Shown: piece after piece, positions 1-10,644 of the stretch
How positions within the stretch are numbered: position 1 is the stretch's first letter
Layout: every line of letters begins with the position of its first letter
Source of the DNA: Paragorgia papillata
Lineage: Eukaryota > Cnidaria > Anthozoa > Scleralcyonacea > Coralliidae
DNA length: 64,000 nt
Reading direction: 5' to 3'
NCBI GenBank assembly: GCA_035771165.1
Contig: JAWNZC010000314.1
Location: forward strand, 8,520,001-8,584,000
Position numbers and translations under genes: made by a program
Notes under the pieces: model-generated
Told to the model about the DNA's origin: nothing
What the model saw: only the letters and a program-made list of their open reading frames with translations
The model's database searches: none

Positions 1-51
1 CTTACTGGAAATCAAGCAGTAAAAACTGAGCAATATCTTTCTGTTCTACAG

Positions 52-169
52 TATTTTAGAAACATTGGGCTGTAAAGAACTAGTGATGAAACGAATGGCA
101 CATCACGATCCGAATGTCCGCTACGAAGCTTTGTTAGCAGTACAGAAATTGATGGTACATAATTGGTAA
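52..169 (+). CDS. ATP6V1H: V-type proton ATPase subunit H, last exon (partial at window edge)
   Basis: Subunit H belongs to the cytosolic V1 sector of the vacuolar proton pump and couples or silences ATP hydrolysis on acidic organelles. A splice acceptor (pyrimidine tract then AG at 50-51) precedes an open frame in phase 1 that starts [14 protein letters not shown] and ends [17 protein letters not shown], followed by TAA at 167-169. The block [12 protein letters not shown] is the hallmark C-terminal helix of eukaryotic subunit H. The 38 visible residues stop right after HNW, so the protein lacks the short extra tail I associate with vertebrate subunits. The rest of the gene lies left of the window. 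No other family fits this motif as well. Confidence 0.9.
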
Positions 170-243
170 GAGAAGATTGTACTGAGCAGAGAAGATTTCA
201 CTTATTTCATCTAGTATTTTGAATGAATAATAATAAGAAAATT

Positions 244-393
244 AAAGTTTTTTTGTTTGGTTTTGCTGTACCAGCTGTCGTAAGTTAAACTCAGAGAAAC
301 ACTCTTGGAGTCCCGTCTGGAGTCCCCTCAGAGTTTTTCTCTGACTTTAACTTATACGACAGCTTGTACAGCAAAAATAAAAGAAAAAACTTT
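244..393. repeat. Foldback element (hairpin) just downstream of ATPase subunit H
   Basis: The left arm, containing GCTGTACCAGCTGTCGTAAG, is mirrored by the right arm near 350-375, and the arms extend outward through matching A/T-rich ends. The roughly 150-bp unit has no coding capacity. It looks like a small MITE or transposon relic in the 3' UTR region. Confidence 0.7.
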
Positions 394-579
394 ACCTACT
401 TCAAGCTGAAAACACTAATAACATAAGCAAATTATTGAATTTGCCATTCGTATATAGAGAATTACGTAGACATCGGTGAGTCCTCCTCAGCCTTCGCCTT
501 CGTCAGATATTGTTCTGTGATTCTTTACATCATATTCAGCCAAATCCAATAATTTCTTATTGTCATTGTTGTTGTTGCT

Positions 580-680
580 GTGGTGGTGGTGGTGGTGGTG
601 GTGGTGGTGGTGGTGGTGGTGGTGGTGGTGGTTGTTGCTGCTGCTGTTGTGATGATGGTTGTTGTTGCTGTCGTTGTTCG
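580..680. repeat. (GGT)n microsatellite with degenerate GTT/CTG shoulder
   Basis: About 17 perfect GGT units (580-631) grade into imperfect GTT and CTG triplets. Open frames through it translate as Gly or Cys runs and are not genes. Confidence 0.95.
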
Positions 681-1127
681 CGTCGTTGTTGTTTTAGTCG
701 TTGCTACTGTTGTTTGCTTTTAACTTTGTACCTATGTTGAACCCAAGCCATTGTTATCTCTTTACATTAAAGGGAATATCTTGGAAGACAACTTAATCCT
801 ACCAGTTAACAAACACAAGACTTGTTCTCTCTGAATCACCAAGTATGAATAAGGCTAATATGACCAGACGAGATGTTTCTCAAATGCAAATACATTATCC
901 TGCTGTGTAATCAATAATTTCTGTGTTAAATTATTGAAATATTTGTAAAGAGAATAAACTGATCTCAATCCTTAATGTGAACGCCAGCATAAAATGTCAA
1001 TGCTAAATAAAATGTAAATTCTTATCTACCTGCAAGTTTCGTTTGTAAGTTTTATTTCCACTTTCACCTTGTGAATCTAAGAATCTTGGCATGTCCCTCG
1101 ATTATATAAAATGATTTGCTTCTGAGT

Positions 1128-1128
1128 T

Positions 1129-1205
<77 letters not shown>

Positions 1206-1470
1206 TCAATCAATCAGACACACAACCAGACAGACAGACTCAGGCAGACGGACAATCACACAGACAAAAACAGACAGACAATCAGATGGTCAGACAATTA
1301 GGCAGACAATCAGATGGACAGACAGACAGACAGACAGACAGACCGACAGACAGACAGACAGACCGACAGATGGACAATTAGACAGACAATCAAATGGACA
1401 GACAAAGGCAGTCAGACAACAGACAGAGACAATCAGACAGACAATCAGACAGACAATCAGACGGACAGAC
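1128..1470. repeat. (GACA)n tetranucleotide microsatellite
   Basis: Perfect GACA units run from 1128 to 1204, then GACA interrupted by CAAT and similar variants continues to about 1470. All frames through it are open but low-complexity (TDRQ repeats on +), so none is called as a gene. Confidence 0.95.
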
Positions 1471-1978
1471 GAAAAGTACATTTACACAGCACTATTTACT
1501 TGTCACACAGCGAAGCTTTTTCTTTTCTCTTTTTAATATCATATCTAATTCTTCTAAAACTTAGCGTATAGCTTTCTTATCGCCTTTGTAATTCTAATTG
1601 TAATTCTAAATTGCACATCTTTTTAGCCCAAGGTGAACTGTAAAACAAACAGGCTATCTAAAATTGTATTATTTAAAATCCTCTGCGTTTTTTCCAATCC
1701 AGACCATGTCTTTTAAAGTATCCTAACTAAACCTAAGTCATATTAATATCTTTCCAAATAGCTAAGCTATTGAATTCAGTACAAAAAATCCCAGATTACA
1801 TTACTGTCTACTAGTCCTCATGGCAGTTACTCCATGTACGCTTAAACCAAGTACTTCATGTGAAAGCCTAGCTGTCGGCCCATCACAAAATCCTAATCCA
1901 AGACAAATGATAGGCATACATGAAGTAGGACTCATCCTTCTTGGGTGAATCGACTGATTGGAACATCCAGTTATTGTA

Positions 1979-4900
1979 CTACAGTTTAGACTCTTGTAAA
2001 CTTGTGTCGGGAAGTGTCGATCTCCTTGGCATTACAGACTCGGATTGTGAGTCAGTGCGACCACGTGTAAACTCGCTCTCGCTGTTCTCTATTTGAGGTG
2101 TGTGAGACCGCGCTCTTTGTTTCATCGTGTAGCGGTAGATATCAGCCCGCACAACCTGCATATCGTTCAACTCGGGCCGGAAGAGGATGACCCAGATTTT
2201 CGGCCCGAACATACACACCAAGAGATCCAGAGCCGTTGCTAAAATGGCGACGCAGATAAATGTAGAGATATTACCCACAAGCCTTCCTGAGAATGCGATA
2301 AGAATAGTTAGCCAGATGACGGAGAAGGTGAACATAGCAAAGGAAATGAGACGCGCTTCGCTGAAATTAGCCGGCAACGAGCGAGCTCTGAACGCCATGA
2401 TTGCGCAAATGACGGCCAACAGACCGTTATACAGCAGCACCGCAATATGCAGATCCTTGGCTGAAGGCCCGCAATCTATCGGTACTGCGGTATCTTGTAT
2501 GACAGTTCGGATCTCCATCGGTCTCCGGTCGAGAAATACCACTATAATAATGATCTCGATGGCAAGGAAAATAACGACGATGAAAAATTGTGTCTTGACG
2601 GTGACCAGCGGTTTGTCACGTAAATTCGCGACGACGTTGTTGAATATTTGGATCAGACGGAAGGTCTTTGTAAGCACAAGCGAGGTGGCTAAGGCCATGA
2701 GACAACCGAAAGCGATAGGTTGCGCGTGGCACTGGGCCGAGTTTGGTCGTCCAATGTATAGCAAGGGTAGTGCAAACATAAAGCCAATAGTGATAAGAAG
2801 GAGCAGCGAGGGATATCGGGACGCAGCCTTGACGATTGGGGATTTTCTGTGCTTGAAGTACACGCCGAACATGAAGCTCGTTACCAGGATCCCAAGCAGC
2901 GATAGCGACACGAGGATTGCTGACGTCACGGAATCCCATCTGATGAACTCTTCTGGGATGCGCAAACACTCGGTACGGTTCTGATCTGAAATATAACCTG
3001 TAGGACACGAATCACATTTCGCGTTGCCAAACTGGACTTTATACTGTCCCGCGGGACACAACACGCACTTCCAGCAACACGTCACATCGCCTCTGACGTA
3101 GTATTTTCCAGGAGGGCAAGGGAACGAACAGTTTGAAACGGGAGGTTTATTCTTCCGACCGTTCCATTGTATTTTCTTGTCAAAGCTCAACTCGCCGTTT
3201 ATCCATTTTCCAACGTGAACAAACGTATTACCATTTTTACCCTGTTGCAGGTTACTGATCTGATACTTGCCTGAAATATTAAAAAAGAAACACTGAATCT
3301 CGATCGCAGTCTTTTTCTTCAATGTATTTTATAAAGATATAAAGTATATATATATATATACTCCCTCCATAAAATCAACACCTATAGGTCTTAGCTGTAA
3401 ATGGAGGACCCCACCAGCTCTGCTGAAAAACTTATCCTCCTTAAATAAAGAATAATATTAATAATAATATACTGGGTTATAGGCTATTTTGTTTTTGACC
3501 GCCATTTTGCTTTTGTTTACGATTTTGTTTTTAATACACTTTACGATAAAAGGTTACTTAAATACATGTTAAAAACTATAGTAATCGACGACGTTTCGAC
3601 GTTAACTGAACGTCATCAAGTCAAAGTACGAGTTCGAATGAAGAGTTATATAAATACTGTTATTTATCCCATCCCAGCACAGCACAGCACAGCACAGCAC
3701 AGCACAGCACAACACAACACAACACAGCACAACACAACACAACACAGCACAACACAATACAACACAACACAACACAACACAGCACAACACAACACAACAC
3801 AACACAACACAACACAACACAACACAACACAACACAACACAACACAGCACAGCACAGCACAACACAACACAACACAATTAACACAACACACAGCACAACA
3901 CAACACAACACAACACAACACAACACAACACAACACAACACAACACAACACAACACAACACAACACAACACAACACATTTTTATTATTGTGTTTTTCTTT
4001 TTATATTAACCTATTGTTTGTATTCAGTATTTATAACTCTTCACTCGAACTCATACTTTGACTTGATAATGACGTTCAGTTAACGTCGAAACGTCGTCGA
4101 TTTTTATGTAATATTTAAAACATGAGCAGGAGTGTTTTATCAGATAAAAAACACGAGGCGAAGCCGAGTGTTTTAGATCTGGTAAAACACGTTCTGCGAG
4201 TGTTTTGAATGGCTTAAAAACGATCACCATTTGGTAAGTTCGTTGACGTAGTAATTTGAAAAATAACTTTGTCTAAGGCGAGAAAATCAAAGCTAAAGTT
4301 TATGTAAACCAGGAGAATGTTTTATCACATTTAAAACTACGATACGGTTATGATTTTTCTTTGTGTTTTCTCATGAATTATTAATAAGTTTTTTAACATG
4401 CATTTAAGTAACCTTTTATCGCAGATTTTGTTTTTAGCCGCCATTTTGTTAATTAAAGGTCGTAACTTTCTTTCCAACGCTAACTTTTTAAATCAGTCTA
4501 CAACAATTTTATAAATTATCTCTATACGTTCATTAATGCCCAGTACCTTCTGGATTTCCTTCCTTATCATAAACCACTGCGTTGCTAGCAGCCCCAGTAA
4601 AGTTCACAGCCAGCATAAACTTGCGGAGCTTCTGCAAGTTAATCTGCTTCGGACATCCACGGTCTCCGCTTCTCTGGCACTGCAAATACTTCTTTAAAGC
4701 TTTAGCAACGGTGAATACAGAGTCGATAACGTACGAGGCTTTGTTTTTGTGCAAAGTTCCGGCATTTTGTGATCTTTTTTCTTTGAACCACTCCATAAGC
4801 CAAGGGTTATGACCAGACGTAGTAGAGTTGAGGCTTTTCAAGTGTTCAGTCAACAATTGCAGTTTGGGCGCAAAGGTGACCACGCCCAAAGTACCACCGA

Positions 4901-5912
4901 CCACAGACGCGTCAATTGGATAAATCTTATCACTAAAGCCCCAGTCTTCCGTTGCGATAAACGTCTTTCCCGTCATGCCTTGTTTTGCGGCTTCTTTCAG
5001 TACTTGGACGGCGCTCGGTCTGCCGCAGAACAACACAACTATATTAGTCAGTTTGTCTTCAATGAGCTCTTCCACAATTTTCTTGATTTGCTTTTGGGTT
5101 TGGTCCGTTTCCCGGTCAAACAGCATCTGCTTTGATATACAAATGTCATGTTTATGAGCCTCTTCGTGAAAGCCCGTAACGCCCCGCCGACCGTAAGCTT
5201 CGTCGGTTGCCACCGTAGCTACGTAGTTCCAACGGAATTTCTTGACTATATCAGCCATGGCTTTCGCTAGGTAGTTATCGGGTGGAATAGTCCTCAGGAA
5301 TGTCCTGTAGGCTGTCTTATCACTAAGTGACACACTCGTTGACGAGTAACTAATCTGAGGTAACGAGGCAATGCTGAGCACGTGATTGACACGTTGCGAG
5401 ATCTCCGAGCGTGCGCCGCCGATTATAGTCACGACATACGGGTCAGTGGTGTTCACGCGACATGCGCACTCGCGTGTGCTTCGGTTGTGATTCGTGACTG
5501 GCCGTCGTCGTGTCATCATAAAATCCATCGCGGCATCGAGTGCAACGTCGACGTTATTCAAGGAGTCCCGTATGTCGTAACCCAAAGTGAAATTATACTC
5601 CGGGTCTTTGTTGACTTGAAGTACTGCAAAACGTATCGCTTCGGCCCACATTGCTCCGCTATCGTTAATCTTATAACACAGTTTGGTGCCATCCCTCGAG
5701 CGGATAAATATATGCATCAGTTCACCATTCTCGCATTTTGTTTTATTGTCTACTAAGATATGAACTGGTACCAGTCCCCCGATGCGAAAGTCACCGAACG
5801 CACTGACCATGCGCTGTGGAGTTAACACGGCTGCGTTGATCGGAAGAGCAAAGGCCTGGAGAAGAATGACGCAATGGAGCACATAAGACCATTTCATGTT
5901 CATCGTTGCCAT
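1979..5912 (-). CDS. Class C GPCR, metabotropic-glutamate-receptor-like (receptor 1), two coding exons
   Basis: Exon 1 is 5912-4547 and exon 2 is 3270-1979; the 1276-bp intron has a GTACTG donor and a TTTCAG acceptor. The join falls inside the codon for the G of NPEGKYQIS, the conserved end of the ligand domain. The product is 885 aa, normal for the family. Signal peptide at about 9-27; Venus-flytrap domain about 40-480; nine-cysteine domain about 503-557 including the CCWKC motif; seven membrane helices about 573-821; 64-residue Ser/Arg-rich tail. NFSEARLISF matches the conserved third-loop motif. Candidate ligand residues are S169, T192, D212, Y240 and D323, but W89 replaces the arginine that contacts the glutamate side chain. 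The start is the first ATG; Met4 or Met6 could also serve. A TTCCAG at 5928-5923 suggests an upstream non-coding exon. Expected at the plasma membrane, coupling to G proteins; ligand unknown. Confidence 0.92.
3361..3470 (+). mobile_element. 5S-SINE fragment (tail type 3) in the receptor 1 intron
   Basis: The segment matches the 3' part of the SINE at 39103-39385: CTCCCTCCATAAAATCAACA, then the block GGAGGACCCCACCAGCTCTG, then AAATAAAGAATAAT. The 5S-derived head is missing, so this copy is 5'-truncated. It is antisense to receptor 1. Confidence 0.85.
3543..4422. mobile_element. Nested foldback element filling most of the receptor 1 intron
   Basis: The outer arms (3543-3575 and 4386-4422) share GGTTACTTAAATACATGTTA in inverted form with few mismatches. 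An inner foldback has arms at about 3584-3660 and 4026-4102, containing the inverted ACGTTTCGACGTTAACTGAA. The loop of the inner foldback is the pentamer microsatellite. The part at 4103-4385 resembles 57440-57735 (shared GCCGAGTGTTTTAGA and CTCATGAATTATTAAT). The inner element probably inserted near the left end of the outer one. Confidence 0.8.
3675..3977. repeat. (AACAC/AGCAC)n pentanucleotide microsatellite
   Basis: About 60 pentamer units with AACAC and AGCAC variants form a 300-bp tract. It is open in several frames (CCVVL repeats on -, QHNTT on +) but is not coding. It lies inside the receptor 1 intron. Confidence 0.95.
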
Positions 5913-5959
5913 GTGGAACAATCTGGAAAAAAATTGTGAAAGGCCAAATATTACTTATA

Positions 5960-6123
5960 ATATATAGAGGATATTACACGGTGGTGCGAAGATATGGATT
6001 TTATCTTCGAGTGTTGAAGACAATATTTTACGAATGAGCATAGCGAATGAGTAAAATATCGTTTTTACCACAAGAAAATTCATATCTTCAAGCCAGCGTG
6101 TAATTTTCTTTTCATTATATATA
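5960..6123. mobile_element. Foldback MITE upstream of receptor 1
   Basis: The left arm (GGATATTACACGGTGGTGCG, then AAGATATGGATTTT) is mirrored at 6075-6120 (AAAATTCATATCTTCAAG, then CCAGCGTGTAATTTTC). The centre is a second palindrome around TTTTACGAATGAGC. A related end, GACGTCATCGATATCTTCAC, follows the SINE near 6565. Confidence 0.75.
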
Positions 6124-6126
6124 GGA

Positions 6127-6530
6127 GCACAGGTGGCGTGTGCTGTTAGCGCGCTGCCTCTCACCAATAGTTAAGCCCGGTCGGACGGGGTTAGTACTTG
6201 GATGGGTGACCGTCTGGGAATAACCTCGTTCTCGAGCTTTGACCATGTGAGTAGAGTTTAGTTGATCTCTCCTGTGCTTCGAGGGTTTTTCGCCGGGTTC
6301 TCCGGTTTTCCTCCCTCCGTAAAATCAACACCTAGGTCTTAGTTGAGATCCGTGGTCTGAACTGTGTTGTTGGCGGCAGCATAAAGCGCCTTTGATATGC
6401 CTCAACACGGCCACGGTGAAAATTTCTAAATTGCCTGATAAGCCACCCATAACATTGTAATGCGCATTTGATCATATCCACATGTTAATTTGCGCAATAG
6501 AAATATTAAATCATTATCATTATCATTATA
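6127..6530 (+). mobile_element. 5S-rRNA-derived SINE, long copy with (CATTAT)n tail
   Basis: The head (6127-6240) resembles 5S rRNA: AGTTAAGCCCGGT stands for the A box, GGGGTTAGTA for the intermediate element, and TTGGATGGGTGACCG for the C box of the internal pol III type 1 promoter. The body CTTCGAGGGTTTTTCGCCGG is shared with other copies. It ends in CATTAT repeats. CATTATATAG-like sequence on both sides may be a target duplication. Confidence 0.88.
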
Positions 6531-7022
6531 TAGATTCAATGCAAAAAGAGGTAAAATTATTAATGACGTCATCGATATCTTCACTAGTGAGGATATGGAA
6601 AATACGACACAGCATATTTTCTAATAAAACACTCGCATCTATATAATAAACACAATTATTGACTGGCATCCGCCACCATTATATATAACAGAACTCGTTG
6701 ACATAGCTCTAAGCAACAGCCTCTGTAGCTCTGTAGCTCTGTAGTAGTACAGAGCGCCCCATCTACGACATCAACCTCAACGACGACGTCCTTTCAACAA
6801 AATTCTTCTTCTTGCAAAACAAAGAAAATTAATAATTTTTCGTCCCTAGAGTAATCTCAACAGTAACACTGTCCTCGTTCTTTATACAACGCCACTTAGA
6901 GCATTTTCACGTCTTCGGGGCGACGTCAACGACCAAAATATGAGAACTGTTGCTTAAGATTGACTTCAATACGGACACTACAATAATTTTAGCAATACTG
7001 GGGCGTTTTGCGGGAAGATATT
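6531..7022. other. No gene seen
   Basis: AT-rich sequence. A MITE-like end with a GACGTCATCGATATCTTCAC motif lies near 6565. A short CTCTGTAG repeat lies at 6720-6745. No coding frame of note. Confidence 0.5.
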
Positions 7023-7525
7023 GAAGAGGAAATGAAATGGAAATTAAGTTTGTTTCTTCTTCACGATGTTTTGAAAGTAATAAAGAATGACTTTTACAGT
7101 TTTTCCATATTTCACTTCGTTCACAAGTTATTTAGAATTGTCTGATATGTAAACGAGATAAACTATGACGTAAAGTTATGTGCAGATAATTGTGAGTTAT
7201 TGGAAAATCATGTATATCTTTGGAATTATTAACAATATTATTTAAAACTTTGCAACTACATGGACCTCAACACACTAAACATCACAAGACCAAATATAAT
7301 TTTGTTTGATAATGTCGAAGATATACATGATTTTCTATATAACTCACATTTATCTGTACATATAACTTTACGTCATGCATAGTTCATCTCATTATACATA
7401 TCAAACAAATCTAAATAACTTGAGAATGAAATGAAATATGGAAAAACTGTTAAAGTAATTCTTTATTATTTTTTTGACGATCTGGAAGATAGAGCAAACT
7501 TAATTTTCATTTCATTTCCTCTTTA
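7023..7525. mobile_element. Long foldback element, TTAA type
   Basis: The left end GAAGAGGAAATGAAATGG is mirrored by the right end TTTCATTTCCTCTTT, and the arms stay recognisable for about 200 bp each (CATGTATATCTTTGGAATT against GTCGAAGATATACATGATT). The flank is TTGA on the left and TTAA on the right, consistent with a TTAA target with one change. Confidence 0.8.
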
Positions 7526-8289
7526 AACTAGCTTCAAATATCAAATATAATAGTCAGTTAACAGTCGTCGTCCAGCATTTTAAAGTCCCTAGTATCGCAA
7601 CGTCGCGGTTTAATTTCTAGCCAGAACTTCCTACTGGTTCTGGTTTTGTCCTAAAATGTATATATATTCTTACACTGGAGATTTTCCTTCATCAAAAATC
7701 ATGAAAACATGTTGTTTATCCCAATATTTCTGGTTTAGTTTCCCATATCTGTAAACCACGTCATGGAGGTCTGCAACTTCATCATTTCCGAATACGATTT
7801 TAATCTTTACGTTGCTGTGCGCTGTGTGTCCAGAGATAGTGTTTATGTAATTCTATAAGTGCTTGTCGGTCCATTTTGGCTTTAATTATCTCGCCGATAA
7901 AGCTTAATGGGTTCCTGGGTGTATAACGCAAACAACTTTAACCACTTGACTATACCAGGGGTCTTCCCATTGACGAGTAAATACTCTGGCGTTAGCCAGA
8001 TTAAAATACTAAAGGTGCGTCTACATGCATGCGTGCTTAGGAGTCAAAGGTTTAAGCATTGAGATACCCTTCACATATTATAACGGTATTCCAATTATAA
8101 CGGTAATTTTTTACAATAGACGAATATATATTAAATATCCGACATTTGTTAGGACCGTTATACGCATTAAAAGTAAGTCACGGCTTAAACAAGACTCGTC
8201 CTATTATAGTTAAGACAGGAACTACCCGTATATATAAAATATACCGATTTGTTTCTAAGTCTATGCACGTTTTATACCGAGATTTTTAA
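7526..8289. other. No gene seen
   Basis: No supportable coding region. It contains one copy of the dispersed TGGCGTTAGCCA motif near 7985-8010. Confidence 0.5.
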
Positions 8290-8455
8290 TAACAAAATAA
8301 TGACGTTTTGAAGTCCTTTCACATTTCACTCTGATAAAGGGCTTTGCTCAAAACGTCAGTATTTCGTTATTAATAAGACTATTCTCGGCAGTTTACCACC
8401 TTTCTGCACTTTGTTCTATTCAAAACACTGCCTACGCAGCACTTTACTTTGTACG
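8290..8455 (-). mobile_element. MITE-B copy (AACGTCAGTATTTCG family)
   Basis: It contains the family signature GGGCTTTGCTCAAAACGTCA, then ACTATTCTCGGCAGTTTACC, then ACTGCCTACGCAGCACT. Orientation is given relative to copies that read GTGCTGCGTAGGCAGTG first. Non-coding. Confidence 0.75.
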
Positions 8456-8540
8456 TTTAGACCTTTCGTTTGCACGTGAACGATGAAAACGGTACGTTGT
8501 GACTTTTTTTGCTTATAAATGAAATCGCCTTGTTTGTTTA

Positions 8541-9070
8541 GGGGCTGTTTACATGAGCCGGGCTAGGCCGGTTAACTGTTTAACTCGCATAAACTAAATG
8601 TACAAATAAGACCCCATCCACACGTATACGTTTTCGTAGCGTTTTCATATTGTTCTCCTCCTGAGGCGAGTTTTCTCCGGGGGTAGGGTTATCCCTATCC
8701 CCCGAGATAACTCGGTGTTAGTTTATTTCCATGTTAAAAAAGTAAACCGTTCACATGAGACCGAGATAACTCGGGGGATAGGGATAACTCGGTCGGAGCG
8801 ATAGGGTAACCCTAGCCCCCGAGTTATCCCTACCTCCATGTGAACGCTTTCACTCGAGTTATCTCGGGGGTAGGGTCAACTTAGGCATGCGTATTTATGC
8901 TGTTGCTCGGGATAATTCGGGGTGAAGCGTTCACATGAAACTAGGGTTATCTCGGGGGCTAGGGACAACTCGGTAGTTGCGTTTTATCATGTGAAATAGG
9001 GTCAACTTTGACCCTAGCCCCCGAGTTATCCCTACCCCCCGAGATAACCCGGTCTCGTGTGAACAGCCCC
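8541..9070. mobile_element. GC-rich foldback element with internal stacked palindromes
   Basis: The termini GGGGCTGTTTACATGAG (8541) and CTCGTGTGAACAGCCCC (9070) are inverted. Inside, AACTCGGGGGATAGGGATAA and its inverse alternate several times around 8690-9060, so more than one hairpin can form. It is clearly richer in G+C than its flanks. Confidence 0.8.
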
Positions 9071-9566
9071 TGAGTGATGATAACAGGAAACACAACGCTG
9101 TCTGTATTCAGGGAAATAAGATTTTATCTCAAAACGCAATATAACACGTATAACATTATCTCACATGCAATATAACTCAATCTCGTTAATATTCAATGCG
9201 CATTTTCCTGAGTGTATATATTATTTTAGTTATTTAAAAAAGAACAACTTCTTAAATTAAGTTTAAAACGTTTTTGTGTCGAAGTGAGTCTAGCAATGTC
9301 GATAGCCATTGGTGTACCTATAGCCTATATGGTTTTACATATACTAATAGCCGCATATAATATAGTCTGAGCCTCCTTCGCAGGGAGCTAGTAGGACTGA
9401 CACTAAGAACGGCTGCGAATGATACCGCTAGATACGAAAAAATATTGTTAATTGCAAATACGTCAAATAAACAATTATTAATAGTAGCGATGGAGGGAAG
9501 CTATTAAAGCCGTTATCTACACCAGCTCGCTGAAAACTCAAATCTGATAATCGGACAAGGTATTGT
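9071..9566. other. No gene seen
   Basis: Plain AT-rich spacer with no repeat structure or coding frame that I can support. Confidence 0.5.
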
Positions 9567-9925
9567 CAGGGGCGTCGGAAGCGCGGGGGCCGGGGGGGGC
9601 CTGGGCCAGAATATGTTTGCCCTTCCCCACTTTTTAACAAGGCCAGTAATAAAGTTATGATTAACAAAATCACTAAACCTAGCTAACCCACGACTTTGAA
9701 TAAAGATATAATAAAGAAATTTGAATGCAGATATTTAATGTCCGGAAGTGTTGTCTTTTGAGTATTTTATGATGTTTTTGGACTTTTAGAATTCTGTAAA
9801 TCCTTGTCCTAAAATGCAGGAAATGGCATTTCAGAGACTCTAGATTTCAAAATTTCCCGGCGGGCATGCCCCTGAACCCCCCTAAGAAATCCCCCCCCAC
9901 TTTTAGTGTTGCTCCAACGCCCCTG
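9567..9925. mobile_element. hAT-like MITE (CAGGGGCG ends)
   Basis: The ends CAGGGGCGTCGGA and CCAACGCCCCTG are inverted. The flanking 8-mers GGTATTGT and GATATAGT are similar but not identical. The block AAATGGCATTTCAGAGACTC recurs in the element at 49770-50112. Confidence 0.75.
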
Positions 9926-10288
9926 GATATAGTTGAATATATTCCCATATTTTTCATTATATAGGTAATACTTTTCAGTGTGTGGTACGACACAGCTGTA
10001 TACATGCTATCAAAACGTTAAACAAAGAAACTGAATCGCTAATTCTTGGTCAGTCATTAATAAAAGCTTTTGATTAAGGCGGGAGAGCGACACTGTCTCA
10101 CGCACTTCGCCATAACCTTATGTGCATTAGTTTCATCAATAAACGGTTTAGAGCTTAAAATTTAAGAAATAGAAAACATTTTCCGATCCATAGCCGTTAT
10201 AGAACACGGCTTTTAACCAATCACCGCGTGCGTTTTCAAAATATCATTTAATAATATATTGTATTACATATATAGTTTAGCTATGGTT

Positions 10289-10644
10289 TAAAGGATAAAG
10301 GATAAAGGATAAAGGACTGGGGGCTAATCATCCTTACTTGCAGCCAGTGGCTGAATTGCGAAGGACGCAGATCAACGTGGTCGTGTCGAGGCATATCAAA
10401 GGCGCTCCAAGCAACCGCCAACGACACAGTTCAGACCACGGATCACAGCAAAGATGTTAGGTGTTGATTTTATGGAGGGAAGAAAACCGGAGAACCCGGC
10501 GAAAAACCCTCGAAGCACAGGAGAGATCAACTACAACTCTACTCACATGAGTCCAAGCCAGACAACGCCATCCAAGTACTAACCCCGTCTAACCGGGCTT
10601 AACTTTTTGGTGACGGAGGCAGTGCGCTAACAGCACACGCCACC
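10289..10644 (-). mobile_element. 5S-rRNA-derived SINE (tail type 1)
   Basis: On the minus strand it reads the 5S-like head (AGTTAAGCCCGGTTAGACGG), the common body, and tail type 1 with CAGCCACTGGCTGCAAGTAA, ending in (ATCCTTT)n. The segment after the C box is shortened. It probably inserted through its A/T-rich tail. Confidence 0.88.

Larger units (their letters stand above)
170..1030 (+). other. Probable 3' UTR and flank of the ATPase subunit H gene
   Basis: No coding sequence follows the stop codon. Two AATAAA signals, at 953-958 and 1006-1011, could end the transcript, which would place the hairpin at 244-393 and the GGT repeat at 580-631 inside the 3' UTR. The choice of polyadenylation site is inference. 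Confidence 0.4.

Noticed and set aside
510..740. 76-codon frame with a Gly run
   Set aside because: Product of the GGT microsatellite; no ATG context or homology.
1127..1571. Several frames with TDRQ or VCLI repeats
   Set aside because: GACA tetranucleotide repeat read in different frames.
2187..2984. 265-codon plus-strand frame
   Set aside because: Antisense shadow of the receptor 1 seven-helix exon, which has clear family motifs.
3602..3978. Open frames of about 90-150 codons with CCVVL or QHNTT repeats
   Set aside because: They are translations of the AACAC/AGCAC microsatellite and have no coding signature.
6127..6250. 5S rRNA gene
   Set aside because: The resemblance covers only the promoter half and the sequence continues into a SINE body and tail repeated at other sites, so it is a SINE head and not a functional 5S gene.
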